Below are positions 18,024 through 25,823 of a stretch of DNA of 59,168 nucleotides, in pieces (within the stretch, counting starts at the first letter, position 1; each line of letters begins with the position of its first letter). The position numbers were made by a program, and so were the translations under genes. A model generated the notes under the pieces. It was not told where the DNA came from, searched no databases, and saw only the letters and a program-made list of their open reading frames with translations. This DNA comes from Balnearium lithotrophicum (GTDB taxonomy: Bacteria > Aquificota > Aquificia > Desulfurobacteriales > Desulfurobacteriaceae), in the NCBI RefSeq assembly GCF_900182585.1, contig NZ_FXTM01000012.1, positions 1-59,168 on the forward strand. Reading direction: 5' to 3'.

Positions 18024-19814
18024 ATGAGGAAAACTCTACTTGGAAATGAGGCAATAGCCTGGGGACTTTTGTATGCAGGTGTAGATTTAGCAGCAGCTTA
18101 CCCAGGAACGCCAAGTTCTGAGGTTTTGGAAACCTATAAAAAATTAATTGAGGAAAAGAAGCTTCCTGCCTATGCTGAGTGGTCATCAAACGAAAAGGTG
18201 GCATTTGAAACGGCTTATGCAGGTGCAATTGCAGGTAAGAGAACTGCCTGTGTTATGAAGATGGTGGGTCTTAACGTTGCCTCAGATTCGTTAATGAGTG
18301 CTGCCTACATAGGAAATAAAGGAGGATTTTTAATAGTTGTTGCAGACGACCCAGGGTTCTACAGCTCTCAGACAGAGCAGGACTCAAGGTACTTTGCAAA
18401 GTTTGCAAGGATTCCGGCCTTAGACCCAACAGACCCTCAGGATGCCTTTAGATTGGCAGTTTTGGGGGTAAATATATCTGAAAAGTTTGAAATTCCAGTT
18501 CTTTTAAGGCCTGTTTTAAGGGTTTCCCATGGAAGGCAGATTGTAGAGATTCCAGAATTTGAATTTAAGGGAAGAAAGGGAAAGTTTGAGAGAAACGTGG
18601 GGAGGTGGGCTGCAGTTCCAAGGGAACCGAGATTGAATCAAGGATACGAACTTTTAAGGAAATTAGAGGAGATTTCCCAATTTAACTGGGATGAGTTTTT
18701 AAAACCTCAGTTTGAGAAGTTGGAGGGTAGGGAACTCCTAATTCTCACTTCAGGTACTCTTTACGGTTATGCATTGGAGGTTATTGAGGATAACGGACTT
18801 AACGTTGACGTTGTTAAGGTCGATATGCCTACTCCGCTACCTTCAGAAAAGATGAAAGAGTTTATAAAAGGGTATGAAAAGGTCTTAGTTTTGGAGGAGA
18901 CCTACCCGTTAGTTGAGGAACAGGTAAAACACTTGGGAAACGTTAGAGGAAAGCTGACAAAGGATGTCTACTCAATAGATGAAGCAACCCACTTTAGGGT
19001 TGCAGAGGCTCTTAGAAACGTTGGAGCTCTAGGCAAAAACATCTACGTTGGAAAGGACTACGAAGGGGAGCTCCCCAAGAGGGTTCCGTCTCTATGTCCC
19101 GGATGTCCCCACAGGACGGTCTTTTACGCAATGAAGAGGGTATTCGGTAAAAAGGCCGTTTATCCTTCCGACATTGGTTGCTACACGTTGGGACTGAATC
19201 AGGGCGTTGTTGATACCGTCCTCTGTATGGGAGCTTCCGTCGGACTTTCGGGTGGATTCTCAAAGTCCGGAATTGAGGAGCCGATTGTTGCAACAATAGG
19301 AGACTCAACCTTTCTCCACGCAGGAATTCCTCCACTTATAAACGCTGTTGCAGAAAAGCACAGGTTCATTCTGGTAATTCTTGACAACAGCACCGTTGCA
19401 ATGACGGGCCTTCAGCCGACTCCAGAGAGAATAGGTAATGTAAGCATTCCAAAAATTGTTGAGGGCTGTGGTGTTAAGCCTCTCATTCTCAACTACGATG
19501 GGACAATAAAAACAACATTGGAATTCTTTAAAGAGGTTAAGGAGATTTACAAAAAGGTTAACGGTCCTGTTGTTGTAGTCGTTAACGAGTTCTGCACCTT
19601 TGACAAGGAAAAGGCCAAACTCCCCGGAAAGTTTGCAAAGGTTGACCAGGATAGGTGTACAGGTTGCGGACACTGTATAAACGACTTTGGATGTCCGGCC
19701 TTTGAGTGGAACGAAGAAGGAAAGGTTAAGGTCAATCCCTACTTCTGCGTAGGGTGTGGAGTGTGTCTGTCAGACCTATGTCCCTTTGATGCCTTTGTGG
19801 AGGATAAAAGATGA
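18024..19814 (+). CDS. iorA: Indolepyruvate:ferredoxin oxidoreductase, alpha subunit
   Basis: 596 residues from ATG 18024, chosen because GGGAG lies 6 bases upstream; an ATG at 18018 is too close to it. The enzyme decarboxylates aryl pyruvates (from Trp, Phe, Tyr) to aryl-acetyl-CoA and reduces ferredoxin, or runs in reverse in autotrophs. The N-terminal pyrimidine domain has AYPGTPSSE. The TPP-binding domain has GDSTFLHAGIPPLINA...LDNSTVAMTG. The C-terminal double 4Fe-4S ferredoxin has Cys-545/548/551/557 and Cys-575/578/581/586. It overlaps iorB by 4 bases and is oxygen-sensitive in known members, consistent with an anaerobe. Confidence 0.95.
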   Translation: MRKTLLGNEAIAWGLLYAGVDLAAAYPGTPSSEVLETYKKLIEEKKLPAYAEWSSNEKVAFETAYAGAIAGKRTACVMKMVGLNVASDSLMSAAYIGNKGGFLIVVADDPGFYSSQTEQDSRYFAKFARIPALDPTDPQDAFRLAVLGVNISEKFEIPVLLRPVLRVSHGRQIVEIPEFEFKGRKGKFERNVGRWAAVPREPRLNQGYELLRKLEEISQFNWDEFLKPQFEKLEGRELLILTSGTLYGYALEVIEDNGLNVDVVKVDMPTPLPSEKMKEFIKGYEKVLVLEETYPLVEEQVKHLGNVRGKLTKDVYSIDEATHFRVAEALRNVGALGKNIYVGKDYEGELPKRVPSLCPGCPHRTVFYAMKRVFGKKAVYPSDIGCYTLGLNQGVVDTVLCMGASVGLSGGFSKSGIEEPIVATIGDSTFLHAGIPPLINAVAEKHRFILVILDNSTVAMTGLQPTPERIGNVSIPKIVEGCGVKPLILNYDGTIKTTLEFFKEVKEIYKKVNGPVVVVVNEFCTFDKEKAKLPGKFAKVDQDRCTGCGHCINDFGCPAFEWNEEGKVKVNPYFCVGCGVCLSDLCPFDAFVEDKR

Positions 19815-20335
19815 AATATCAGATAGTTCTTTCAGGAGTTGGAGGACAGGGAACGATATTCCTCGTCAAAGTTCTCTCCCTCTGTTCACTAAACAGGGGA
19901 ATTCCATTTATAGGAACTGAAACCCACGGTATGGCTCAAAAGGGTGGAACGGTTGTTTCTTATTTGAAAATAGGAAACTTTAGAGCTCCCTTAGTTGGAG
20001 AGGGAAGGGCTGACCTTCTTTTAGGCCTCTACCCGACCGAAACGTTGAGGTTTTTAAGGTACCTAAAGCCGGGGGGAACGATAGTTACAAACAGCGATGG
20101 AGATTTTCCTGAATTTGAGGAGTTTAACATTTTTGCAGTTGACGGCTCTCAACTGGCAGTTGAAGGTAAGATAAATCCCAAGTCCCTCAACGTTTTTATG
20201 CTTGGATACACCTTAAAAGTTGTTAATGATTTCCCATTTACTAAAGAGGAAGTAGAGAAAGCCATTTATCAAATAAATCCCCGATTTGCAGAGGCAAATT
20301 TAGAGGCTCTCAACAAAGGCTACTCTTTAACTTAA
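19811..20335 (+). CDS. iorB: Indolepyruvate:ferredoxin oxidoreductase, beta subunit
   Basis: 174 residues. A gamma-type subunit of the 2-oxoacid:ferredoxin oxidoreductase superfamily: LSGVGGQGTIFLVKVLS (CoA/pyrophosphate-loop region), GTETHGMAQKGGTVVSYL and LGLYPTETLRFLRYLKPGG. It assembles with the large subunit encoded immediately upstream (ATGA overlap). Confidence 0.95.
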   Translation: MKYQIVLSGVGGQGTIFLVKVLSLCSLNRGIPFIGTETHGMAQKGGTVVSYLKIGNFRAPLVGEGRADLLLGLYPTETLRFLRYLKPGGTIVTNSDGDFPEFEEFNIFAVDGSQLAVEGKINPKSLNVFMLGYTLKVVNDFPFTKEEVEKAIYQINPRFAEANLEALNKGYSLT

Positions 20336-20338
20336 AGC

Positions 20339-20358
20339 GGGAGGTTTTACATCCTCCC
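20339..20358 (+). terminator. Weak hairpin after iorB
   Basis: GGGAGG, 8-base loop, CCTCCC directly after the iorB stop. No T-tract follows, so termination efficiency is doubtful. Confidence 0.35.
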
Positions 20359-20423
20359 TACCTTAGCTATTCCTTTCCTATCCTAAAACAAAACTCCTCT
20401 GAAATTTAGGTTATTCCAGAATA

Positions 20424-20458
20424 GTTACAATCCCTTCCACTTTTCAGGGCATTTCAAC
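20424..20458 (-). CRISPR. Solitary CRISPR repeat beside its leader (naive array)
   Basis: 35 bases beginning GTTACAATCCC and ending GGGCATTTCAAC on the plus strand, two mismatches from the repeat at 21208. Read on the minus strand (leader on the right) it begins GTTGAAAT and ends ATTGTAAC, like the 8-base 5' handle of type I repeats. No spacer or second repeat lies further left before iorB. This is a leader with a single repeat, the minimal substrate for spacer uptake or a decayed array. Confidence 0.7.
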
Positions 20459-20613
20459 AGTTCAAAAATTGAGTCATTGATTCTCAAGGGCTACAAAATA
20501 CAAGGTTTTTCATAAAAATCTAATAAATACTGAAAGCACATAATTTCAGCTATACAGGTTTTTACCCTTTTTTCCTATTCTGTTTTCAAGGAGCAATTTT
20601 GATTTTATCAAAA
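20459..20613 (-). promoter_or_regulatory. CRISPR leader copy L1
   Basis: A+T-rich, about 155 bases. It matches 21322-21474 over its whole length, including an identical run CATAAAAATCTAATAAATAC and the ending TTTTATCAAA. It lies directly beside a repeat, the layout expected of a CRISPR leader. The inverted repeat near the repeat boundary (20473-20491) is partly degraded relative to the other copy. No protein is encoded here. Confidence 0.65.
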
Positions 20614-20621
20614 TCTAAACT

Positions 20622-20885
20622 TTAGGCTTCCATTACTTTTAAATTTTTTCCAAAATGCTCTTTAAGAAGTTGAATGGCTTTTTCTTTCAGCTCTGGAGAT
20701 GAAAACTCTATAGTAACAGTACTAAGCTTCTTTTCCTCTAATTCTTTGAGTTTCTTCTTTGCAGCTCTTTCAAGAGCTCTCTTTACCTCATCAAAGTTTT
20801 CTATCGGAACAAAATTTCCCTTCTCTATTTCATCCTCTATCCACTTTTCATAATTATCTAATTCATACCTTTCCTTACTTTTCAT
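20622..20885 (-). CDS. Antitoxin of a BrnT-like toxin-antitoxin pair
   Basis: 87 residues, strongly charged and helical (DNYEKWIEDEIEKGNFVPI, then FDEVKRALERAAKKKLKELEE). The IEKGNFVPI...ALERAAKKKLK pattern matches small antitoxins that follow BrnT-like toxins. The C-terminal half (STVTIEFSSPELKEKAIQLL) would be the DNA-binding or dimerisation part. The ATG overlaps the toxin 3' end by 11 bases, giving the toxin-first order of BrnTA. Family assignment rests on gene pairing and partial motif likeness. Confidence 0.6.
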   Translation of the reverse strand: MKSKERYELDNYEKWIEDEIEKGNFVPIENFDEVKRALERAAKKKLKELEEKKLSTVTIEFSSPELKEKAIQLLKEHFGKNLKVMEA

Positions 20886-21171
20886 CTAGCTTTCCTTTTA
20901 AAAGGTTCTTGAACTTTCTGCTTGGATAGGCAGTTATCAATCTTAATTTATTTCCTCTGAGCTCACATGGAACCACCCATGGATAACCATCAATATTTAA
21001 AACTATTATCAACTGTCCCGGATAGCGTTTTTGATTAAAGCGCTTCTGAATAGAAACGACATTTCCCCTTTGTATATAGTGAAGAATATCCTCAAAACTC
21101 TTACCACGCTTTTCTTTGAGCTTCTTGCTTTTATTTTCATCCCACTCAAATTCCAAACTCTCTGGAATCAC
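20875..21171 (-). CDS. BrnT-like toxin (putative ribonuclease)
   Basis: 98 residues, GTG start with AAAGGAG at 5-base spacing. The opening FEWDENKSKKLKEKRGKSFEDI is the hallmark of BrnT-type toxins, followed by RYPGQLIIVLNIDGYPWVVPCEL and the closing strand LRLITAYPSRKFK. BrnT proteins are RelE-fold ribonucleases held in check by the protein encoded next. The start lies only 36 bases downstream, in the direction of transcription, of the CRISPR repeat at 21208, with no convincing promoter of its own between. The leader at 21322-21474 may therefore drive it. Confidence 0.65.
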   Translation of the reverse strand: MIPESLEFEWDENKSKKLKEKRGKSFEDILHYIQRGNVVSIQKRFNQKRYPGQLIIVLNIDGYPWVVPCELRGNKLRLITAYPSRKFKNLLKGKLDEK

Positions 21172-21207
21172 TCCTTCTCCTTTTACTTCATTTTACAGAG
21201 TAGTACA

Positions 21208-21321
21208 GTTGCAATCCCTTCCACTTTTTAGGGCATTTCAACAGATGAGCATGGAAAGTATTAAAAAGATTTGGAAATTAACAAAGGTCGCAATCCCTCC
21301 CACTTTTTAGGGCATTTCAAC
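21208..21321 (-). CRISPR. Mini CRISPR array: two repeats, one 44-base spacer
   Basis: Repeat 1 is 21208-21242 and repeat 2 is 21287-21321, 35 bases each. They start GTTGCAATCCC or GTCGCAATCCC, end GGGCATTTCAAC, and differ at two positions. The spacer is 21243-21286. With the leader on the right, transcription runs on the minus strand: repeats read GTTGAAATGCCC...GGATTGCAAC, with a short CCCT/AGGG stem and an ATTGCAAC 5' handle typical of type I systems. The leader-proximal repeat carries two changes, including one in the handle (GCGAC). No cas genes are in the window. Confidence 0.8.
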
Positions 21322-21474
21322 GTTCAAAAATTGAGCCATTGATTTCCAATGGCTACAAAATATAAAGTTTTCCATAAAAATCTAATAAATACTGAAAACC
21401 AACAATTTCAGCTATACAGGTTTTTACCCTCTTTTCTTATTCAGTTTTCAAGGAACAATCCTTATTTTATCAAA
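21322..21474 (-). promoter_or_regulatory. CRISPR leader copy L2
   Basis: A+T-rich, about 153 bases, homologous to 20459-20613. Immediately next to the array it contains a perfect 7-base inverted repeat, GCCATTG-ATTTC-CAATGGC (21335-21353). Together with the array it fills most of the 333-base stretch without a gene between the toxin and ilvD. The expected promoter cannot be pinned to clear hexamers. Confidence 0.65.
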
Positions 21475-21499
21475 GGAGCTCCCCAAAAAGGAGAGCTCC
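21475..21499 (-). terminator. ilvD terminator hairpin
   Basis: Minus strand: GGAGCTCTCC, loop TTTTT, GGGGAGCTCC, a 10-pair stem with one T-G wobble, followed by TTTGAT. It sits 7 bases after the ilvD stop and ends the long minus-strand operon just before the CRISPR leader. The stem is built from two GAGCTC palindromes. Confidence 0.65.
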
Positions 21500-21505
21500 C
21501 AAAAT

Positions 21506-23158
21506 CTAAACGTCCTGAATTGCTCCCTTTGAAGCAGACGTAACAAACTTTGCGTACTTCCTCAAAAACTTTGACTTAATTTCCTTCTGTTTAGGCTGAA
21601 ACTCTGAAAGCCTCCTTTGTAGCTCCTCCTCACTTATAAGGAGCTCCAACTTCCTTTCTGGAACGTTTATGTGAATTTTATCTCCGTCTCTAACTACTCC
21701 TATCGGGCCGCCTTCAGCAGCTTCTGGAGAGATGTGTCCTATACAGGGTCCGTGGGTTCCTCCAGAGAACCTTCCGTCTGTAATCAGAGCAACGGACTCT
21801 CCCAATCCCATTCCCATAACTGCGGCAGTAACTGCAAGCATCTCCCTCATTCCCGGTCCACCCTTTGGACCTTCATACCTGATAACTATCACATCTCCGG
21901 CCTTTATCTGGCCTTCCATAACGGCCTTCATAGCGTCCTCTTCACAGTCAAATACCCTTGCGGTCCCGGTAAATACTCTCATTTTCTCAGAGAGAGCTCC
22001 CTGTTTAATAACCGCCCCATCGGGAGCTAAGTTGCCGTAGAGGATTGCAATTCCTCCCTCTTTGCTGTAAGGGTTGTCAACAGGTCTTATTACGTCATCA
22101 TCCCAGATTCTCGCAGCAGCTGCAATCTCCTTAATATCAGTTCCTAAAACAGTTGGGTTACTCTCTATCTTCTCGTAAAACCTATTCATTACTCCAGGAA
22201 TCCCTCCGGCGTAGTGGAGGTCCTCCATCAAGTACTTACCACCAGGCCTCATCGAACAGATTTTTGGAGTTTCCCTACTGAGCTGGTCAAAGAGCTTTAT
22301 CTCAAAGGGAACTCCTGCCTCGTATGCAATTGCCGGAAGGTGAAGGACTGTGTTTGTCGAACCTCCCAAGGCTAAGTCAACCCTTATTGCATTTCTAAAT
22401 GCTGCAGGAGTGAGTATGTCCCTTGCCTTTACCCCTCTTTTAACAAGTTCAACAATCTTTTCTCCGGAAGCCTCTGCAATTCTCTTCTTCTCTGCGAGGG
22501 GTGCAGGAGACGTTCCACAGTAGGGAAGTGACATTCCCAAGGCCTCTGTTAAACAGGCCATGGTATTTGCAGTAAACATTCCCTGACAAGCTCCAGATGA
22601 TGGACATGCTGCTCCTTCAAGTTCAAGGAGCTCCTCAAGTGAAATCTCCCCTGCCTTGTACCTTCCAATTGCCTCAAATGTATGGGTAACGAGGTCCAAT
22701 CTCTCCCTTCCTCTTCTCCCTGCCAACATAGGACCGGCTGTAACAACGATTGCAGGGATGTTGACCCTCGCAGCTCCCATGAGCATTCCTGGGGTTATCT
22801 TGTCGCATGCTGTAAGGAGAACAATTCCGTCAAGCTGATGAGCATTAACTACATCCTCAACGGCATCTGCAATGAGCTCCCTAAGAGGAAGGGAGAATCT
22901 CATCCCCTCGTGTCCCATTGCTATACCGTCACATATAGCCGGAACCCTAACGATGAAGGGAGTTCCTCCTGCAGCAGCAACTCCCCTTTCGATGAACCTT
23001 TCTAGTGAAAACATATCCGAATGGCCGGGAACTAAGTCGGTCCAGCTTGAGATTATTCCAATAAGGGGTTTCTCAATGTCCTTCCTCTGAAGTCCTGTTG
23101 CCATCATGAGAGCCCTTGCAGGGAGCTTTTCAAACTCCCTTAAAACATCACTTCTCAT
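21506..23158 (-). CDS. ilvD: Dihydroxy-acid dehydratase
   Basis: 550 residues. An iron-sulfur enzyme that dehydrates dihydroxy acids to the 2-oxo acid precursors of valine, leucine and isoleucine. Conserved motifs: [14 protein letters not shown] and [16 protein letters not shown] with the cluster cysteines, [16 protein letters not shown], and a C-terminal [23 protein letters not shown]. Last gene of the operon that begins with the helicase; it overlaps the DUF465 gene by 11 bases. Confidence 0.97.
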   Translation of the reverse strand: MRSDVLREFEKLPARALMMATGLQRKDIEKPLIGIISSWTDLVPGHSDMFSLERFIERGVAAAGGTPFIVRVPAICDGIAMGHEGMRFSLPLRELIADAVEDVVNAHQLDGIVLLTACDKITPGMLMGAARVNIPAIVVTAGPMLAGRRGRERLDLVTHTFEAIGRYKAGEISLEELLELEGAACPSSGACQGMFTANTMACLTEALGMSLPYCGTSPAPLAEKKRIAEASGEKIVELVKRGVKARDILTPAAFRNAIRVDLALGGSTNTVLHLPAIAYEAGVPFEIKLFDQLSRETPKICSMRPGGKYLMEDLHYAGGIPGVMNRFYEKIESNPTVLGTDIKEIAAAARIWDDDVIRPVDNPYSKEGGIAILYGNLAPDGAVIKQGALSEKMRVFTGTARVFDCEEDAMKAVMEGQIKAGDVIVIRYEGPKGGPGMREMLAVTAAVMGMGLGESVALITDGRFSGGTHGPCIGHISPEAAEGGPIGVVRDGDKIHINVPERKLELLISEEELQRRLSEFQPKQKEIKSKFLRKYAKFVTSASKGAIQDV

Positions 23159-23384
23159 TTTCGGCTTCCTCCTTTGCCTTTTTCATAAGGAGAAGCATTT
23201 CATCCCTTAGCTTTAACCTTTCTTTTTTGAGTTTTTCTAACTCTATTTCCTCCTGTGGAGTTAGAGCTCTCTTTTTCTCCATCTTATCGATGATGTCGTC
23301 AAGTTCCTGGTGTTTCTTCTCAAGGGTCTTAAAGTGGTGAAATTTCTCCCTTGCAAGTGCCTTTAGGTTCTCATCCCTAAGCAT
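23148..23384 (-). CDS. DUF465 (YdcH-like) small coiled-coil protein
   Basis: 78 residues, almost wholly helical. [22 protein letters not shown] followed by [23 protein letters not shown] matches the DUF465/YdcH pattern of a two-helix hairpin. Function unknown in the family. Overlaps rimI by 8 bases and ilvD by 11. Confidence 0.8.
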   Translation of the reverse strand: MLRDENLKALAREKFHHFKTLEKKHQELDDIIDKMEKKRALTPQEEIELEKLKKERLKLRDEMLLLMKKAKEEAENEK

Positions 23385-23829
23385 TCTTTCCTCCTATATT
23401 GAGTTTCATAAGTAGAGCTCCCTCGTTCCCGTAGTACTTTTCTCTCCTGTTAAAATCCTTAAATCCAAACGTTCTGTAGAGTGAAATTGCCCTTTCGTTT
23501 TTTTCTGAAACCTCAAGGAAAATCTCACTTACCCCCTTCTCTCTGCAGAATTCGAGTGTTTTTTTTAGAAGGAGTTTTCCTATTCCCTTTCCCTGAAGTA
23601 CCCTTTTTACTCCTATTCTGTGAATTTCACAAGAGTCACCAACTATCCAGAAGAGGCAGTACCCTGCAAATTCACCATTTTTCTCCGCAACGAACCCAAA
23701 GGAAAACGGCAGTTCCAACTCCTTTCTTAAAGTCCTTTCAGAGTAAGGCCTGTTAAAGAGCTCCTTCTCTAATTTTACTACATCGGGAATGTGCTTTTCT
23801 GAAAGTTCCTCAAGTTTGAGGCTTTGCAT
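23377..23829 (-). CDS. rimI: Ribosomal protein bS18 alanine N-acetyltransferase (GNAT)
   Basis: 150 residues. A GNAT fold with the acetyl-CoA loop RIGVKRVLQGKGIGKLLLKK, then EIFLEVSEKNERAISLYRTFGFKDFNRREKYY, the RimI signature. It transfers an acetyl group to an N-terminal alanine, classically of ribosomal protein S18. It lies directly after tsaB, a widespread bacterial pairing, and overlaps it by 20 bases. Confidence 0.88.
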   Translation of the reverse strand: MQSLKLEELSEKHIPDVVKLEKELFNRPYSERTLRKELELPFSFGFVAEKNGEFAGYCLFWIVGDSCEIHRIGVKRVLQGKGIGKLLLKKTLEFCREKGVSEIFLEVSEKNERAISLYRTFGFKDFNRREKYYGNEGALLMKLNIGGKNA

Positions 23830-24409
23830 CGTGTTCTCTGACGTAGTGAAACTTTAGAGGTGATAGAAACTCCCTTTCCAGTCTAAGGAGCTTAACGGCC
23901 AAGGGAGTTCTCTCTTCAACGTTTGGAAAGAGTGAAAGCTCTTTTGGAATTTCCCCCTTAAAGACAATTAATGGCTTTTCTATCTCTCTAAGTTTTTCCT
24001 GAATTTCCGCCAAATCTATATCGAGGGAAACTCCCTTTATCTCTGTATAGTACTTTCCCCTCCTCGCAGGAATTAGTGGAACGGGAGTAAACCCTAATTT
24101 TTCATAGCCCGAGGAGAGAGCCCTCAGAGTTGTCCCAGAGAAAACCCTCTTTCCGCACTCTTTAAAGGCCTTTCCTACAGAAACCGAGAGCCTCACTCCA
24201 GTGAAGGAACCTGGACCTGACGAGACAACAACTTCCTCAACTTCATCCTTTGAAATGCCAATAAGGTTCAGGAGGTTATCAATCTGTTTAAATACAACTT
24301 CAGCGTGAATTTTCGGCCTGTTCCAGCTGACAGATGAAAGGATTTCATTTCCCTGAGAGACTGCAATACTTCCTTCAGGCAGAGATAGGTCTATTCCCAG
24401 TCTAATCAT
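23810..24409 (-). CDS. tsaB: tRNA t6A37 biosynthesis protein TsaB
   Basis: 199 residues. An actin-like ATPase-fold scaffold that, with TsaD, TsaE and TsaC, installs threonylcarbamoyl-adenosine at position 37 of ANN-decoding tRNAs. N-terminal LGIDLSLPEGSIAV and the diagnostic SSGPGSFTGVRLS motif (about 63-74). Shorter than some homologues, with a reduced C-terminal domain. Overlaps the PsiE-like gene by 4 bases. Confidence 0.9.
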   Translation of the reverse strand: MIRLGIDLSLPEGSIAVSQGNEILSSVSWNRPKIHAEVVFKQIDNLLNLIGISKDEVEEVVVSSGPGSFTGVRLSVSVGKAFKECGKRVFSGTTLRALSSGYEKLGFTPVPLIPARRGKYYTEIKGVSLDIDLAEIQEKLREIEKPLIVFKGEIPKELSLFPNVEERTPLAVKLLRLEREFLSPLKFHYVREHDAKPQT

Positions 24410-25059
24410 GCCGTCTTCATCACCCTTACCAAGATTGGCTTTCCGTTTTCATCGACGTCCAGTATCTCTATCTTTACATTGGCTATATCAATAGTTTTCT
24501 TCCTCTTTATAACAATTCCTCTCTCCTTTGATATCCTCTCTATAAGGTCAACGAGGTACTTGTTCTCCTCAAACGGAATGTGAACGTCCAACATCTCGTT
24601 TAATGATTCAATCGTTATGTAAGGGTCAATTATCACCGAAGTTCCTGGAGGAATTGTCTTTAATGTGAGGAATTTTCTTATAAAGAACAAAATCAACAGC
24701 GAGATTGTTCCCAAAAGAACATTTTTAAAGTCGTGACCGGCAATGATGATTTCCCTCGCTATTGCAATCAAGAGAACGTCAAAGACAATTCTCGGCTGGT
24801 GTTTTATGAGCATTATTGTAAGTTCAATAACAATGACAAACATTAGAAGGGGAGAAATGAGCTCCTTGAGGCTCTCCGTTGACTCCTTGAAGTGCCCCGT
24901 CAGTATTATCTCTTCAAAACGGAGTAGGTGAGGAGAGGCTACTAAAAACTCAATAAATAGAACTATTGATATTAGGAGGAGGGCTATCGTTATTGAAATG
25001 AGAAAGACCTCTGAAACTGTAGAAAGTATTTGTTCAACTCTCTTTAACTTTAAATTCAT
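24406..25059 (-). CDS. PsiE-like membrane protein with C-terminal cytoplasmic extension
   Basis: 217 residues. The first 130 residues form a PsiE-like domain with four hydrophobic helices (EVFLISITIALLLISIVLFI; PLLMFVIVIELTIMLI; a segment containing AIAREIII; LGTISLLILFFI). The polar HQPRIVFDVLLIAIAREIIIAGHD region matches the phosphate-starvation-inducible PsiE family. The remaining 85 residues (PPGTSVIIDPYITIESLNEML...KIEILDVDENGKPILVRVM) are soluble and may form a TrkA-C-like ligand domain (tentative). Function unknown. Confidence 0.65.
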   Translation of the reverse strand: MNLKLKRVEQILSTVSEVFLISITIALLLISIVLFIEFLVASPHLLRFEEIILTGHFKESTESLKELISPLLMFVIVIELTIMLIKHQPRIVFDVLLIAIAREIIIAGHDFKNVLLGTISLLILFFIRKFLTLKTIPPGTSVIIDPYITIESLNEMLDVHIPFEENKYLVDLIERISKERGIVIKRKKTIDIANVKIEILDVDENGKPILVRVMKTA

Positions 25060-25823
25060 AGCCCCGTCCCCCTCAGGTAGAAGTTGATTATTTCGTCGCC
25101 GAAGAAGAGTGAAATCAGAGCTCCAATTGCCAAAAAAGGACCAAACGGTACAGGGAGTTCCTTGCTCCTTTTATTTAAAATAATCAGAAAGATTCCAACA
25201 AGAGCTCCAATGAACGATGCAGAAAAGAGCGTTAATAAAACCTTTTTCCAGCCTAAAAAAGCACCCACAACTGCCATTATGTTTGCATCCCCGTAGCCCA
25301 TTCCCTCCTTTCCGGTTAAAACGTAGTAGGTCTCAATTATAAATAGGATAACTCCGGCTCCAAAGGAGGCTCCAAAAACGGCCTCTTTAAACGTCTGAGA
25401 TTTTGAAAGGAAAGAGAGAAAAAGTCCAAAATTGAGTGCAAAGTAGCTGAGCTTTACCGGTACTTCCATAGTTTCAAGGTCTATGAAGGAAACGATAATA
25501 AGGTAGTAAACGAGGATGAGGAAGTAGAGGGAGTCAAAGGAGAGACCGAACTTACACACAACTCCTAAAGTTAGAATGCCCGTAAGGAGTTCCACCAAAG
25601 GGTATCTTAAACTTATCCTTTCTCCGCAGTTTCTACACTTTCCCCTCAGGATTAAATAACTTAAAACAGGAATATTGTCGTAAGGTTCAATTCTCCCTCC
25701 ACACTCCGGGCAATGTGACGGAGGCCAAACAATGGATTCTCCCTTAGGAATTCTGTATATACAAACGTTCAAAAAACTTCCGACCATAAGTCCAAGGATA
25801 AATGCCAATAGACAGTAGAGCAT
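25056..25823 (-). CDS. pilD: Prepilin peptidase / N-methyltransferase
   Basis: 255 residues, an inner-membrane aspartyl protease that cleaves and methylates type IV prepilins and pseudopilins. The N-terminal cytoplasmic zinc loop has CPECGG and CRNCGE with PLVELLTG. The two catalytic aspartates lie in FIDLETMEVP and in GMGYGDANIM (the GxGD motif). About eight membrane segments. It is the natural processing enzyme for the GspK pseudopilin encoded at 44.6 kb. Start and stop overlap both neighbours. Confidence 0.93.
   Translation of the reverse strand: MLYCLLAFILGLMVGSFLNVCIYRIPKGESIVWPPSHCPECGGRIEPYDNIPVLSYLILRGKCRNCGERISLRYPLVELLTGILTLGVVCKFGLSFDSLYFLILVYYLIIVSFIDLETMEVPVKLSYFALNFGLFLSFLSKSQTFKEAVFGASFGAGVILFIIETYYVLTGKEGMGYGDANIMAVVGAFLGWKKVLLTLFSASFIGALVGIFLIILNKRSKELPVPFGPFLAIGALISLFFGDEIINFYLRGTGL

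Noticed and set aside
20424-21474. A transposon or MITE with long direct repeats as an explanation of the duplicated units
   Set aside because: The 35-base repeats have CRISPR-like ends and handle, occur with regular spacing, and the adjoining homologous 155 bases sit only on one side, as a leader does. No terminal inverted repeats or target duplications are seen.
21031-21543. Small plus-strand frames across the toxin gene, CRISPR array and leader
   Set aside because: They run through repeat and leader sequence and lack homology or ribosome-binding sites.
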